This document shows, in pieces, positions 51,494 through 60,168 of a stretch of 64,000 bases of DNA (positions are counted from its first letter, which is position 1; each line of letters opens with the position of its first letter). This DNA is from an uncultured Clostridia bacterium (GTDB taxonomy: Bacteria; Bacillota; Clostridia; Christensenellales; CAG-917), in assembly GCA_934277615.1 (NCBI GenBank), contig CAKQUV010000002.1, positions 165,740 through 229,739 on the forward strand. The letters are read 5' to 3'. Made by a program: the position numbers and the translations under genes. The notes beneath the pieces were generated by a model that saw only the letters and a program-made list of their open reading frames with translations, was not told the DNA's origin and searched no databases.

Positions 51494-52219
51494 ATGCGGA
51501 AAAACGCTAAGGAAAATATTATCGTCGTATGCACGATTGTGCTGTGCTTTATGCTGACGTTGGCTCTTTGTCTGGTGTTGTCGGGCGAGGGCTTTTTGTC
51601 CGTTTTCAAAAGCGACAAAAGCGAGGGAATCGTGTTTTATGCCGTGGCGACGGGCGGATATAGCGACATAACTCTTGCACGCAACAATGCCGAACTCGTC
51701 AAGCAACGAGGCGGCGCAGGGTACGTGGTGACAGGGGATAGCGTGGAGATTGTGTTTGCCGTTTATAAGAGCGAGGACGAGGCAAATTCCGCACTTGCAT
51801 CGCTTGGAGATAAGAGCGCGTATATCAAGAAAATCGAGATAGAAAAAGGAAGTTTCAAGTGGTGTAAAGAAGATTTGAAAACCGTCGAAAAGGAGGCTCT
51901 CGGGTATTTCGATTTGGCGTACGACAAACTGTTTGAAGTGTCGTCCGAGCTCAACGGAGGGCAGATGTCCGTCGAGGACGCAAAAACACAAATCAAGGTT
52001 TTATATGCGCAAATCGAAGATATAAAGTCCGCTTTTTATCAAAAAACGGTAAATTACAATAAGGACGAAATCACGCAAACGAAGCTTGCGCTCGTTACGA
52101 CTTTGGCACTTTTGGACAATATAGATTGGAATGTTAGCTTGCCTGCCGTAACGTCATCAGTTAGGTATCAGATAGTACAACTTGTTTTGTGTAGGCAAGC
52201 ATTGATGAAAGTCATTTAG
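51494..52219 (+). CDS. Single-pass membrane protein with SPOR-like domain
   Basis: 241 residues from ATG 51494 (an ATG at 51476 would add six residues; neither has a clear ribosome site). A signal anchor at about 10-32 is followed by an extracellular region whose first part (about 50-115, IVFYAVATGGYSDITLARNNAELVKQRGGAGYVV and IVFAVYKSEDEANSALASL) has the pattern of SPOR domains, which bind denuded peptidoglycan. The rest is helical. It is isolated between two repeats. Confidence 0.6.
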   Translation: MRKNAKENIIVVCTIVLCFMLTLALCLVLSGEGFLSVFKSDKSEGIVFYAVATGGYSDITLARNNAELVKQRGGAGYVVTGDSVEIVFAVYKSEDEANSALASLGDKSAYIKKIEIEKGSFKWCKEDLKTVEKEALGYFDLAYDKLFEVSSELNGGQMSVEDAKTQIKVLYAQIEDIKSAFYQKTVNYNKDEITQTKLALVTTLALLDNIDWNVSLPAVTSSVRYQIVQLVLCRQALMKVI

Positions 52220-52505
52220 CGTACTTATTAACGGAATGTGTTTATTCGGGGTTCGAGTCGCAAGGCGACGAGCGGTGGAGTGCCGAACTTGACGATTAGT
52301 ACAAGTGAACCGATAAGTGTTGTTCTTTTTATCGGTGAACGAGTGGCATAATAAGGGGACGATATTTTTCTATGTGAGTGCCGATTGTCGCCCCCGCGAG
52401 CGACGAGCATTTTTGCAGAGAATTGCCCCTATACGAGTGGTGGGAGAAATGCCGGCGTGTACGGAAAGAGGGGGTATTGCATTTAGAGGAGTTACTACGA
52501 TACTC
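52205..52505 (-). repeat. Long mosaic intergenic repeat, copy R5, inverted
   Basis: Reverse complement of the R2/R3-type repeat. It starts directly at the end of the SPOR-like gene. The variable stem reads ACCGATAA/TTATCGGT on the minus strand and is perfectly paired. No gene between here and dnaX. Confidence 0.75.
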
Positions 52506-52596
52506 TATTAGATTGTGGATTGATATACACCGTGAGGAAGGGGGAAAGTTTTATTTTTTGTATTTTTATGCAAGCGTAAATAGGGCAATTTCCCGC

Positions 52597-52625
52597 TTGC
52601 GTTATTAAATAATTTAGTTTATACT
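52597..52625 (+). promoter_or_regulatory. Promoter of dnaX, close to the start codon
   Basis: TTGCGT (52597-52602), 17-bp spacer, TATACT (52620-52625). The predicted transcription start (about 52632) falls at the ATG at 52633, and no SD is present. Confidence 0.5.
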
Positions 52626-52632
52626 ATTATCT

Positions 52633-54126
52633 ATGGCATATACATCTTTATATCGCAAGTATCGTCCGGATTCCTTTGACAAGGTTATCGGTCAGGACCA
52701 TATTGTGCGCACACTGAAAAATCAAATTGCGACCGACAGCATCGGGCATGCCTACATCTTCACGGGCACGAGAGGTACGGGTAAAACCTCCGTCGCGAAG
52801 ATTTTTGCGCGTGCGGTCAATTGTTTGCATCCCGTGGACGGCTCGCCGTGCGGAAAATGCGAAAACTGCGTGGAACTTGCTTCTCCGTCAAACTTCGATA
52901 TTCTGGAAATCGACGCCGCTTCCAACAACTCGGTTGACCAAATCCGCGAGCTGACGGACAAAATCAATTTTCCGCCCACAATCGGCAAGTACAAAGTTTA
53001 CATCGTCGACGAAGTGCACATGCTTTCCAAGGCGGCGTTCAACGCGCTTTTGAAAACTTTGGAAGAGCCGCCGGCGCATGCGATTTTCATCCTTGCGACG
53101 ACTGAGATTCATCAAATTCCTGCAACCATACTTTCTCGTTGCTTGCGCTTTGACTTCCGACTTGTGCCGAGTGCGGTGATTGCAAAACGAATAAGGTTTA
53201 TCTTTGACGACATCGGCGTAAAATACGAAAGCGAGGCGGTTGACCTCATTGCGTCTGCAGGCGCAGGCAGCGTAAGAGACGCACTGTCCATTGCGGATAT
53301 GTGCGTGAGTTATTGCGCAGGAAACGTAACGTACGAGGGCGTGCTGGAAGTGTTGGGCGCGGCAGATCCCAAGCAACTCCAAAAACTTGCAAGCGCAATT
53401 GCGGACGGCAACGTGGACGAAGCGCTTAAAGACGTGGCGCATTTTTGCGACCTCGGCAAGAGCATACCCATTCTTGCGCAGGATATCGCGACGCTGTTCA
53501 GAAACGTGCTGTACATCAAAAACTGTTCAAGCGCAAAAACATTGCTTGCCTTGCCCGAGAGCATATATTCCGCTCTCAAAGATATGGCGGACAAATACAC
53601 GACGGAAAAGTGTATGAGCGTTATGAAAATTATGTCGGGGCTCGAAGGTGAGTTCCGCTACAGCGCGCAACACAGGATTTTGTTTGAGTCGGCGGTGGTG
53701 CTTGCGTGCCTCGGCGGCGATTCGGACGCAAAAGCGGAAGAATTGCAAATGAGGGTGGCGAGGCTTGAAAAAACGATTGCCGCTTTGAGGAAACCAAATT
53801 TTGATTGCGCACCTGTCCAACCGGATGCGAGGCAGGTGTGGCTGAGGGTAGCATCCGAATTGAGACAGGCAGGATATCCGCTCCTTGCGCTTTCCACGCA
53901 AGACGCGCAGTTGGATATGACGGAAGACGAGTTCTACGTGAAAGTCGCTGACCTTGCGACGCTCAGTCTTTTAGAAGATAAAATCAACAGGGACGCAATC
54001 AATCGCGCGTTCCAAAGCGTTGACAAAACGCATAAACTTGTTATCGAGGCAGTAAGACATCTCGACGAGGACAAGGCTTTGCCTTTCGTCAAAGAAATGT
54101 TCGGTTCGCTGCTCGAAATAAAATAA
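52633..54126 (+). CDS. dnaX: DNA polymerase III subunit gamma/tau
   Basis: Clamp-loader ATPase, 497 residues. The AAA+ domain shows Walker A GTRGTGKTS, the zinc module (CLHPVDGSPCGKCENC), Walker B YIVDEVHML and sensor-1 ATTEIHQIPATILSRC. The C-terminal region (about 370-497) is short compared with tau of many bacteria. There is no ribosome site before the ATG, and the promoter -10 ends only 7 bp upstream. First gene of the conserved dnaX-ybaB-recR cluster. Confidence 0.95.
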   Translation: MAYTSLYRKYRPDSFDKVIGQDHIVRTLKNQIATDSIGHAYIFTGTRGTGKTSVAKIFARAVNCLHPVDGSPCGKCENCVELASPSNFDILEIDAASNNSVDQIRELTDKINFPPTIGKYKVYIVDEVHMLSKAAFNALLKTLEEPPAHAIFILATTEIHQIPATILSRCLRFDFRLVPSAVIAKRIRFIFDDIGVKYESEAVDLIASAGAGSVRDALSIADMCVSYCAGNVTYEGVLEVLGAADPKQLQKLASAIADGNVDEALKDVAHFCDLGKSIPILAQDIATLFRNVLYIKNCSSAKTLLALPESIYSALKDMADKYTTEKCMSVMKIMSGLEGEFRYSAQHRILFESAVVLACLGGDSDAKAEELQMRVARLEKTIAALRKPNFDCAPVQPDARQVWLRVASELRQAGYPLLALSTQDAQLDMTEDEFYVKVADLATLSLLEDKINRDAINRAFQSVDKTHKLVIEAVRHLDEDKALPFVKEMFGSLLEIK

Positions 54127-54166
54127 AAAATACAAAATATCAACGATTTATCGGAGGAAACAAAAT

Positions 54167-54490
54167 ATGGCATACGGCGGATTTGGCGGCGGTAATATGC
54201 AGCAACTCATGAAACAAGCACAAGCAATGCAAAGAAAATTGCAAGAGGCACAAGCAGAAATTGCCGAGACCGAAGTTACGGGAAGCGCGGCGGGCGGTAT
54301 GGTCGAAGTGACGATGACGGGTGACAAAACTCCCGTATCCGTGACAATCAAGCCCGAAGCAGTCGATCCCGACGATGTTGAAATGCTTGAAGATATGATA
54401 CTTGCGGCACTCAACGACGCCAACGAAAAAGCGGAAAAGCTCTCAAAAGACTTGATGGGCCCGATGGGCAATATGGGCGGGCTTTTCTAA
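54167..54490 (+). CDS. ybaB: YbaB/EbfC family nucleoid-associated protein
   Basis: 107 residues, small DNA-binding protein found next to recR and dnaX in most bacteria. It shows the family pattern MQQLMKQAQAMQRKLQEAQAEIAETEVTGSAAGGMV and a helical C-terminus. The N-terminal MAYGGFGGGN and the final GPMGNMGGLF are glycine-rich. Strong ATCGGAGGAAAC ribosome site, 40 bp after dnaX. Confidence 0.93.
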   Translation: MAYGGFGGGNMQQLMKQAQAMQRKLQEAQAEIAETEVTGSAAGGMVEVTMTGDKTPVSVTIKPEAVDPDDVEMLEDMILAALNDANEKAEKLSKDLMGPMGNMGGLF

Positions 54491-54509
54491 TTAATAATTA
54501 TTAATTACT

Positions 54510-55094
54510 ATGAAATACATCGAACCGCTTGCAAGGTTGATTGCACAATTGTCAAAACTTCCGTCCGTCGGCGAAAAGACGGCGGCGCGTTATGCGTACG
54601 CTATTCTTAACTCTCCGAGCGAGGAAGTGGACGAACTTATAGACGCTATTAAGGACGTGAAACAGAACGTCCATTTTTGCAAAGTTTGCGGAAACTATAC
54701 CGAAAACGAAGTGTGCGACATCTGCGCCACGAGAAAAGCCAACGTTATTTGCGTTGTGAAAGAGCCCAAAGACATTGTTGCGCTTGAAAAAGTCAAGGAC
54801 TTCAAAGGCGTTTATCACGTTTTGGGCGGCGTTATTTCGCCTATGGAGCATATAGGTCCCAACGACATTCGCATAAAGGAGCTTCTTGCACGTCTTGACG
54901 GGGTGGAAGAGGTCATTCTCGCCACAAATCCCGACGTAGAGGGCGAGGCGACGGCGATGTACATTGCGCGCCTTATCAAGCCTATGGGCATAAAGGTTAC
55001 GAGAATCGCACGCGGATTGCCGGAAGGTAGCGTCATCGAATACGCGGACGAAAGCACGCTTTCAAGAGCGTTGTCGTCGCGCATAGAACTTTGA
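54510..55094 (+). CDS. recR: Recombination mediator protein RecR
   Basis: Works with RecF/RecO to load RecA on gaps. 194 residues, normal length. It shows an N-terminal helix-hairpin-helix (LPSVGEKTAARYAYAIL), a zinc finger CKVCGNYTENEVCDIC, and a Toprim domain (ICVVKEPKDIVALEK, ATNPDVEGEATAMYIARLI). The ATG has no SD: the 20 bases before it are an AT-rich TTAATAATTATTAATTA block of the kind found in other intergenic repeats. Confidence 0.95.
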   Translation: MKYIEPLARLIAQLSKLPSVGEKTAARYAYAILNSPSEEVDELIDAIKDVKQNVHFCKVCGNYTENEVCDICATRKANVICVVKEPKDIVALEKVKDFKGVYHVLGGVISPMEHIGPNDIRIKELLARLDGVEEVILATNPDVEGEATAMYIARLIKPMGIKVTRIARGLPEGSVIEYADESTLSRALSSRIEL

Positions 55095-55119
55095 TTTTTA
55101 CGATTTAAACTCTACACTA

Positions 55120-55944
55120 ATGATAAAAGAAAAACTCGGATTGGTACTTGAAGGCGGCGGCGTAAAGGGCGCATATCAGGTCGGAGCGATGAAAGCTCTC
55201 GACGAAATCGGCGTGTGTTACGACGGTATTGCAGGCACGTCTATCGGCGCAATCAACGGCGCGCTATACCTTGACGGCGGCATCGAGAAGATGCTTGACG
55301 TGTGGAAAGAAATAAAAACGAACACCATTTACGAGCTTACGGACGAGGAAATAGAAGCGATAAAGGGGATGAACATTACGCCTGCGATTTTGAAAGTTTT
55401 GAGAGAAAAACGCCTCAAAACAATCAAAATGCTCGCCGATTCCTATCAAAAATCGCAAAATTTCTTTGAAAACCTAGTCAGCGAGGACGATATCCGTAAC
55501 AGCGGCAAAGACTACGGTCTTGTTACTTTCGATATAAGCGAAATGCAACCGTTTGAGCAAATGATGGATTGTATAGAGGTCGGAAAACTTGTGGATTATA
55601 TTATCGCAAGCGCGACGTTCCCCATTTTTCCGCCAAAGGTTATCGATGGCAAAAAGTACATAGACGGCGGCGTATATGACAATATGCCAATCAATTTGCT
55701 TGCCAGAAACGGATATAACAAAATCCTCGTCATTCGTACCAATATCGAGAGCAAACCGCCAAAGCGCAAAATCGAAAAAGAAGGGCTTGACCTCTTTTAT
55801 ATTACGCCGCAAGCGGATTTGGGGCTTGCAATGGCGTTTTCGTCAAGCAACGTGCACGCTTTTATGACGAGCGGATACGCCGACGCAAAATACTGCCTCG
55901 AAAACGGATTGAAAGAGTTTTTATTTGGAAAGGATAAGGACTGA
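55120..55944 (+). CDS. Patatin-like phospholipase
   Basis: 274 residues. The patatin fold motifs are complete: oxyanion GGGVKGAYQVG (residue 11), nucleophile GTSIGAING (Ser near 41), and the catalytic aspartate in DGGVYDNMP (near 186). Likely a cytoplasmic or membrane-associated lipid acyl hydrolase of the RssA/YchK type. No SD is visible before the ATG. It follows recR after 25 bp and may be read with it. Confidence 0.9.
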   Translation: MIKEKLGLVLEGGGVKGAYQVGAMKALDEIGVCYDGIAGTSIGAINGALYLDGGIEKMLDVWKEIKTNTIYELTDEEIEAIKGMNITPAILKVLREKRLKTIKMLADSYQKSQNFFENLVSEDDIRNSGKDYGLVTFDISEMQPFEQMMDCIEVGKLVDYIIASATFPIFPPKVIDGKKYIDGGVYDNMPINLLARNGYNKILVIRTNIESKPPKRKIEKEGLDLFYITPQADLGLAMAFSSSNVHAFMTSGYADAKYCLENGLKEFLFGKDKD

Positions 55945-55967
55945 TGCGTTTGCATCACGGGTGAATT

Positions 55968-58484
55968 ATGTCGCAAAACAAAATTTTATTGCTTGACTCC
56001 AACAGTCTTATGCATCGCGCCTACCACGCATTGCCCAATCTTAAATCGTCGAAAGGGCTTTACACAGGCGCGATTTTTGGATTCTTGAGCATACTTTTGA
56101 GGCTCATAAAAGAACAAAAACCCACACATATCGCCGCGGCGTTCGACCTTCACGGTCCGACGTTCCGCCACGAGATGTACGACAAATACAAGGCTACGAG
56201 AAAGCCTATGGACGAGGAACTTCGCCAGCAAGTCGAGCCGCTTAAAGACCTCATCACCGCAATGGGCATAAAGATTGTCGCAATGCAAGGTTATGAGGGT
56301 GACGATATCCTCGGCACACTGTCAAAACGTTTTGACGACGAATGCATAATCGTTACGGGGGATAGGGATAGTTTCCAACTCGTAGGTCCGACGACCAAAG
56401 TTTTTTGGACAAAGAAGGGCGTGAGCGATATTGAGGTTTACGATGTTCAAAGACTGCTCGACGACGGTTTTACGGTTGAGCAATTTATAGATTATAAGGC
56501 GCTTAGAGGCGACACGTCGGACAACGTTCCCGGCATTGCGGGAGTTGGCGAAAAGACGGCAAAACAGTTGCTTGAAAAGTACGGCTCGCTCGATAATATC
56601 CTTGCCAACGCAAGCGAAATCCCCGGCAAAGTGGGGCAGACGATTGCGCAAAGCAAAGACATTGCGTTGCTCAGCAAAGAACTTGTTACAATCAATCGCA
56701 ACGTGCCGGTGGAGTGTACGCTCGACGATATAAAATTTGAGCCCGTATACTCTCAAAAAGTCAAACAAATGCTGTCCGAACTAGAGATAATAAAGCTTGC
56801 CGACAGGATGACGTTTGTTGACGGCGGCGAGGAAGAAACAAAGGCGGTCGCGCTTGAAAAAGAGGTGATTTCGCTCACTTCCAAAGAGCAAATCGAAAAC
56901 GCCATAAAAGGCGAAAAAGTCGCGCTTATCGTGGGGCAAAACATCTGTTTTGCAGTCGACGATAAGACTGAATACCGGATAAGTTGCGTTGAGGATTTGT
57001 TCAGCGAAGGAATAGGTTTTGACGAGGCAATAGACGCGATAAAAACGCTTGCGAAAGACAAGACTTTGGTGTGTTACGACTTCAAAAAACTTGGCAAAGA
57101 ATACGGCTTTGAAAACGACAAATTCTTTGACGTTATGATTGCCGCACACCTTGCAAGAGGCAGCGCTCCTATAAAGAGCATAGAACAAGTTTTGGGTGCG
57201 GACGGATACGAAGTCGGCGCTGCGGAACTGTATGCGGAAAGCGAGAAATTGCAAGCGCAATTGACAGAACAAGGACTTAATCAACTGTTTTATGATGTTG
57301 AAGAGCCGCTTTGCGTCGTTTTGCGCAAAATGGAAGAGAGAGGCGTGCGCGTGTCGGTTGATGAACTCAAGGTGCTTGAAAGAAAGTACGGCGAGATAAT
57401 CGAAAGGCTGACGGAAGAGATTTATGCGCTTGCGGGAGAGCCGTTTAACATCGCGTCCAACAAGCAACTCGGAGACGTGCTTTTCGAGAAACTCGCGCTT
57501 CCGCACGGCAAGAAAAACAAGACGGGGTATTCGGTGAGCGAGGACGTGCTCGGCGCACTTGTGAACACGCATCCGATTGTGTCCAAAATCCTTGAATATC
57601 GCCATTTTGCAAAATTGCAATCCACCTACGTTACGGGGCTGCAACCGCTCGTAAACAGAGGGCGTATTCACACGGAATATAATCAATGCATCACCATGAC
57701 GGGAAGGCTGTCGTCCACCAATCCCAACCTTCAGAATCTCCCCGCGAGGAGCGACGAGGCAAAGGATATAAAGAAGGCTTTTATCCCGAGCGAGGGCAAC
57801 GTGCTTGTGTCGGCGGACTATTCGCAAATCGAGTTGCGTTTGCTTGCGCACATGAGCGGCGACGAACAACTTATCGACGCATTCAACCACGGCGAGGACA
57901 TACACGCAATTACCGCTTCGCAAATTCTCGGCATACCCGTTGAGGACGTTACGCCTGCTCAAAGGCGCGACGCAAAGGCGGTCAACTTCGGCATAATTTA
58001 CGGCATAAGCGGATACGGACTTGCCGAAAACCTGTCCATACCGCAATACAAGGCAAAAGAGTTTATCAACAACTACTTTGTGTCGCACCCCAAAGTGCGC
58101 GCGTTTATGGACGGCTGTATAAAGGACGCAAAGGAGAGAGGGTATTCGCTTACCATGCTCGGCAGACGTCGCAATCTGTCCGACCTCAACGCTTCCAACT
58201 ATATGGTGCGTTCGTCGGCGGAGCGTATGGCTATGAATACGCCGTTGCAAGGCTCGGCGGCAGACATCATCAAAATTGCGATGATTAGAGTTGAAAAACG
58301 CCTTGAAAATATGAAATCCAAGATGATATTGCAAATCCATGACGAACTCATAATTGACGCGGCAAAGGACGAGGAAGAGGAAGTCAAAAAGATATTGTCT
58401 TACGAAATGGAACACGCAATGAAATTGTCCGTGCCGCTTATCGCAGAGGCGACGAGCGCGGACAACTGGGGCGAACTCAAATGA
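55968..58484 (+). CDS. polA: DNA polymerase I
   Basis: 838 residues. The 5' nuclease domain (1-~290) is intact: LLDSNSLMHRAYHAL, GYEGDDILGTL, ITGDRDSFQLV. The middle domain (~300-440) is a degenerate 3'-5' exonuclease; the expected D-x-E pair is replaced (VALIVGQNICFA), so proofreading is unlikely, as in Bacillus-type enzymes. Polymerase motifs A (VSADYSQIELRLLAH), B (RRDAKAVNFGIIYG) and C (LQIHDELI) are present. It overlaps coaE by 4 nt. Confidence 0.97.
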   Translation: MSQNKILLLDSNSLMHRAYHALPNLKSSKGLYTGAIFGFLSILLRLIKEQKPTHIAAAFDLHGPTFRHEMYDKYKATRKPMDEELRQQVEPLKDLITAMGIKIVAMQGYEGDDILGTLSKRFDDECIIVTGDRDSFQLVGPTTKVFWTKKGVSDIEVYDVQRLLDDGFTVEQFIDYKALRGDTSDNVPGIAGVGEKTAKQLLEKYGSLDNILANASEIPGKVGQTIAQSKDIALLSKELVTINRNVPVECTLDDIKFEPVYSQKVKQMLSELEIIKLADRMTFVDGGEEETKAVALEKEVISLTSKEQIENAIKGEKVALIVGQNICFAVDDKTEYRISCVEDLFSEGIGFDEAIDAIKTLAKDKTLVCYDFKKLGKEYGFENDKFFDVMIAAHLARGSAPIKSIEQVLGADGYEVGAAELYAESEKLQAQLTEQGLNQLFYDVEEPLCVVLRKMEERGVRVSVDELKVLERKYGEIIERLTEEIYALAGEPFNIASNKQLGDVLFEKLALPHGKKNKTGYSVSEDVLGALVNTHPIVSKILEYRHFAKLQSTYVTGLQPLVNRGRIHTEYNQCITMTGRLSSTNPNLQNLPARSDEAKDIKKAFIPSEGNVLVSADYSQIELRLLAHMSGDEQLIDAFNHGEDIHAITASQILGIPVEDVTPAQRRDAKAVNFGIIYGISGYGLAENLSIPQYKAKEFINNYFVSHPKVRAFMDGCIKDAKERGYSLTMLGRRRNLSDLNASNYMVRSSAERMAMNTPLQGSAADIIKIAMIRVEKRLENMKSKMILQIHDELIIDAAKDEEEEVKKILSYEMEHAMKLSVPLIAEATSADNWGELK

Positions 58485-59056
58485 GAATTGCTATAATCGG
58501 CGGAATAGGCTCCGGTAAGAGCGAGGCGATGAAAATCGCAAAAGAGGCGGGAATCGAGTGCATAAGCGCGGACGAAATCAACGCCGAGCTTTTGCGCACG
58601 CCTTCGTATATCGCGAAAATCGCCATGCAATTTCCCTCGGCGGTCAAAGACGGAGCAGTGGATAAAAAGACGCTTGCAAGCATAGTGTTTGCGGACGAAG
58701 AGAAGCGACAAACTCTCAATTCCATAGCGCATCCCGAGATTATGACAAAAATTAGGGAGTTTGACGCGCCGTGCGTTGCGGTGGAACTTCCACTGTACAT
58801 AGAGGGCGGCGAGCGTGATTTTGACGAGGTGGTGCTTGTCAAAACGCCTATGTGCCTGCGCATAAATCGTTTGAAAAAGCGCGGACTTGCCCCAAAAGAC
58901 GCAATCGCACGCATAAAGTCGCAGCCGTCGGATCGCACGCTCAAGAAGTATGCGACAAGGGTGCTGTATAACGGCGGCAGCCTCAAAAAGTTGAAAAAGC
59001 GCGCGCTTAGAATGTTTGACGATATGCTGAAAAGCGGACAGAATACGCAAAATTAA
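58481..59056 (+). CDS. coaE: Dephospho-CoA kinase
   Basis: Last step of coenzyme A synthesis. 191 residues. P-loop GGIGSGKSEAMKIAKEAG at the start; SADEINAELL corresponds to the family DAD motif region, and VELPLYIEGG to the conserved PLL(F/Y)E. Several positions differ from the consensus (EADEIN for DADxxx), but the overall length and polA-coaE order, common in Bacillota, support the call. Overlaps polA (ATGA). Confidence 0.87.
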   Translation: MRIAIIGGIGSGKSEAMKIAKEAGIECISADEINAELLRTPSYIAKIAMQFPSAVKDGAVDKKTLASIVFADEEKRQTLNSIAHPEIMTKIREFDAPCVAVELPLYIEGGERDFDEVVLVKTPMCLRINRLKKRGLAPKDAIARIKSQPSDRTLKKYATRVLYNGGSLKKLKKRALRMFDDMLKSGQNTQN

Positions 59057-59149
59057 AAAATTGTTGTGTTATTCGTCCGCTCGTGTTACAATAAATCGTA
59101 AATAAGTTAACTTTATCCGCTTTTAATGGATAAATAAAAGGAGAAAATT

Positions 59150-59944
59150 ATGTTAAAGGGCAAAACGATAGTCCTCACCGGCGCAAACAGCGGTATCGGT
59201 CTTGAAACGTTGAAACTGCTCGTCAAGGGCGACAACAAAATCCTCGCAGTCGATTTGCGCACGGATAGAATAGAGGAACTCAATAGCGACAAGGTTATCC
59301 CGATGGTTTGCGACGTTTCCACCAAAGAGAATGTGGATAAAATCTTTGAAACCGCAATCGAAAAACTGGGTTCTATCGATATATTCTTTGCAAACGCAGG
59401 CTTCCCGTACTACGAAACGATGGATTACGTCAATTGGGAACGCATAGAGGACATCTTCAAAGTCAACGTGTATTCGCCAATCTATACATATCAAAAATAT
59501 GCCGAATACCTCAACGGCAAGCCCGGTCAAATGGCTATCACCGTTTCTGCAATCGGCAAGCTCGCAATGCCCGGCTATACGCTTTACAGCGCAAGCAAAT
59601 TCGCAGTCCAAGGTTTCCAACAAGGTCTCCGCTACGAGTTGCCAAAAAACATCTCGCTCACTTGCCTCTATCCGATTGCAACCGATACCGGATTCTTCAA
59701 AAAAGCAGTCGAAGGTCAAGAGGGCAAAGTCATCCGCGAACGTCCGTTCCCGGTGCAAAAACCCGTCCACGTCGCAAAATGTATGATGAGAGGATTGGAA
59801 CACAAACGCAAATTCGTAAATCCGTCCAAACTCTTCACTTTTGCGCAATTCCTCTTTGCGATTTGCCCGCCGATCAAGTGGGTGTATCTCAAATTGGAGA
59901 AAAATAAGTTGGACCGTTTCGAGGCACAGAAGGCAAATAAGTAA
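59150..59944 (+). CDS. Short-chain dehydrogenase/reductase
   Basis: 264 residues, Rossmann NAD(P) enzyme. It shows TGANSGIG (cofactor site), DVST, the ANAG-type motif FANAGFP, catalytic Ser in TVSAIG, and Y-x-x-x-K in YTLYSASKFA. The C-terminal ~60 residues include a hydrophobic stretch (FTFAQFLFAICPPIKWVYL), suggesting membrane contact, as in DltE/YqjQ-like members. Substrate unknown. Good AAAGGAG ribosome site. Confidence 0.9.
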   Translation: MLKGKTIVLTGANSGIGLETLKLLVKGDNKILAVDLRTDRIEELNSDKVIPMVCDVSTKENVDKIFETAIEKLGSIDIFFANAGFPYYETMDYVNWERIEDIFKVNVYSPIYTYQKYAEYLNGKPGQMAITVSAIGKLAMPGYTLYSASKFAVQGFQQGLRYELPKNISLTCLYPIATDTGFFKKAVEGQEGKVIRERPFPVQKPVHVAKCMMRGLEHKRKFVNPSKLFTFAQFLFAICPPIKWVYLKLEKNKLDRFEAQKANK

Positions 59945-59949
59945 ATATT

Positions 59950-60040
59950 AGTGATATTGTTGCTACGCAACAGTGATATTTTTGGTTTATGCCAAAAGTG
60001 ATATTGCGACTTCGTCGCAGTGATATTCGCACTTTGTGCG
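59950..60040. repeat. AGTGATATT hairpin array
   Basis: Four copies of AGTGATATT (59950, 59972, 59997, 60019) are separated by four different perfect hairpins: GTTGC-TAC-GCAAC, TTTGG-TTTATG-CCAAA, GCGAC-TTC-GTCGC and CGCAC-TTT-GTGCG. The period is 22-25 bp. Confidence 0.85.
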
Positions 60041-60060
60041 AGTTGCGGAATATTACGAAT

Positions 60061-60097
60061 AAAAGTCCTGGCTTTTTATAAGGTCGGGACTTTTTAT
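60061..60097 (+). terminator. Terminator
   Basis: AAAAGTCC and GGACTTTT with T-run, downstream of the hairpin array. Confidence 0.75.
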
Positions 60098-60134
60098 ATC
60101 TTATACATTTTATATAATAAAAATCGCGCGTGCA

Positions 60135-60163
60135 TTGACATTTTTTTCCATCGAGCGTATTAT
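60135..60163 (+). promoter_or_regulatory. Promoter of the structured leader and BspA-like gene
   Basis: TTGACA (60135-60140), 17-bp spacer, TATTAT (60158-60163). The predicted start is about 60170, at the first base of the closing stem of the leader RNA. Confidence 0.7.
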
Positions 60164-60168
60164 AGAGG

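Noticed and set aside
52240..52260. GGGGTTCGAGTC, which resembles a tRNA T-arm
   Set aside because: No acceptor, D or anticodon stems around it; it is part of mosaic repeat R5.
56781..58415. Very long open frame on the minus strand opposite polA (544 codons)
   Set aside because: It lies wholly inside polA, is rich in H, R, C and F typical of an antisense frame of a biased gene, and has no recognisable domain or ribosome site.
59950..60040. CRISPR-like array
   Set aside because: The repeat is only 9 bp and each spacer is a perfect hairpin; no cas genes nearby.
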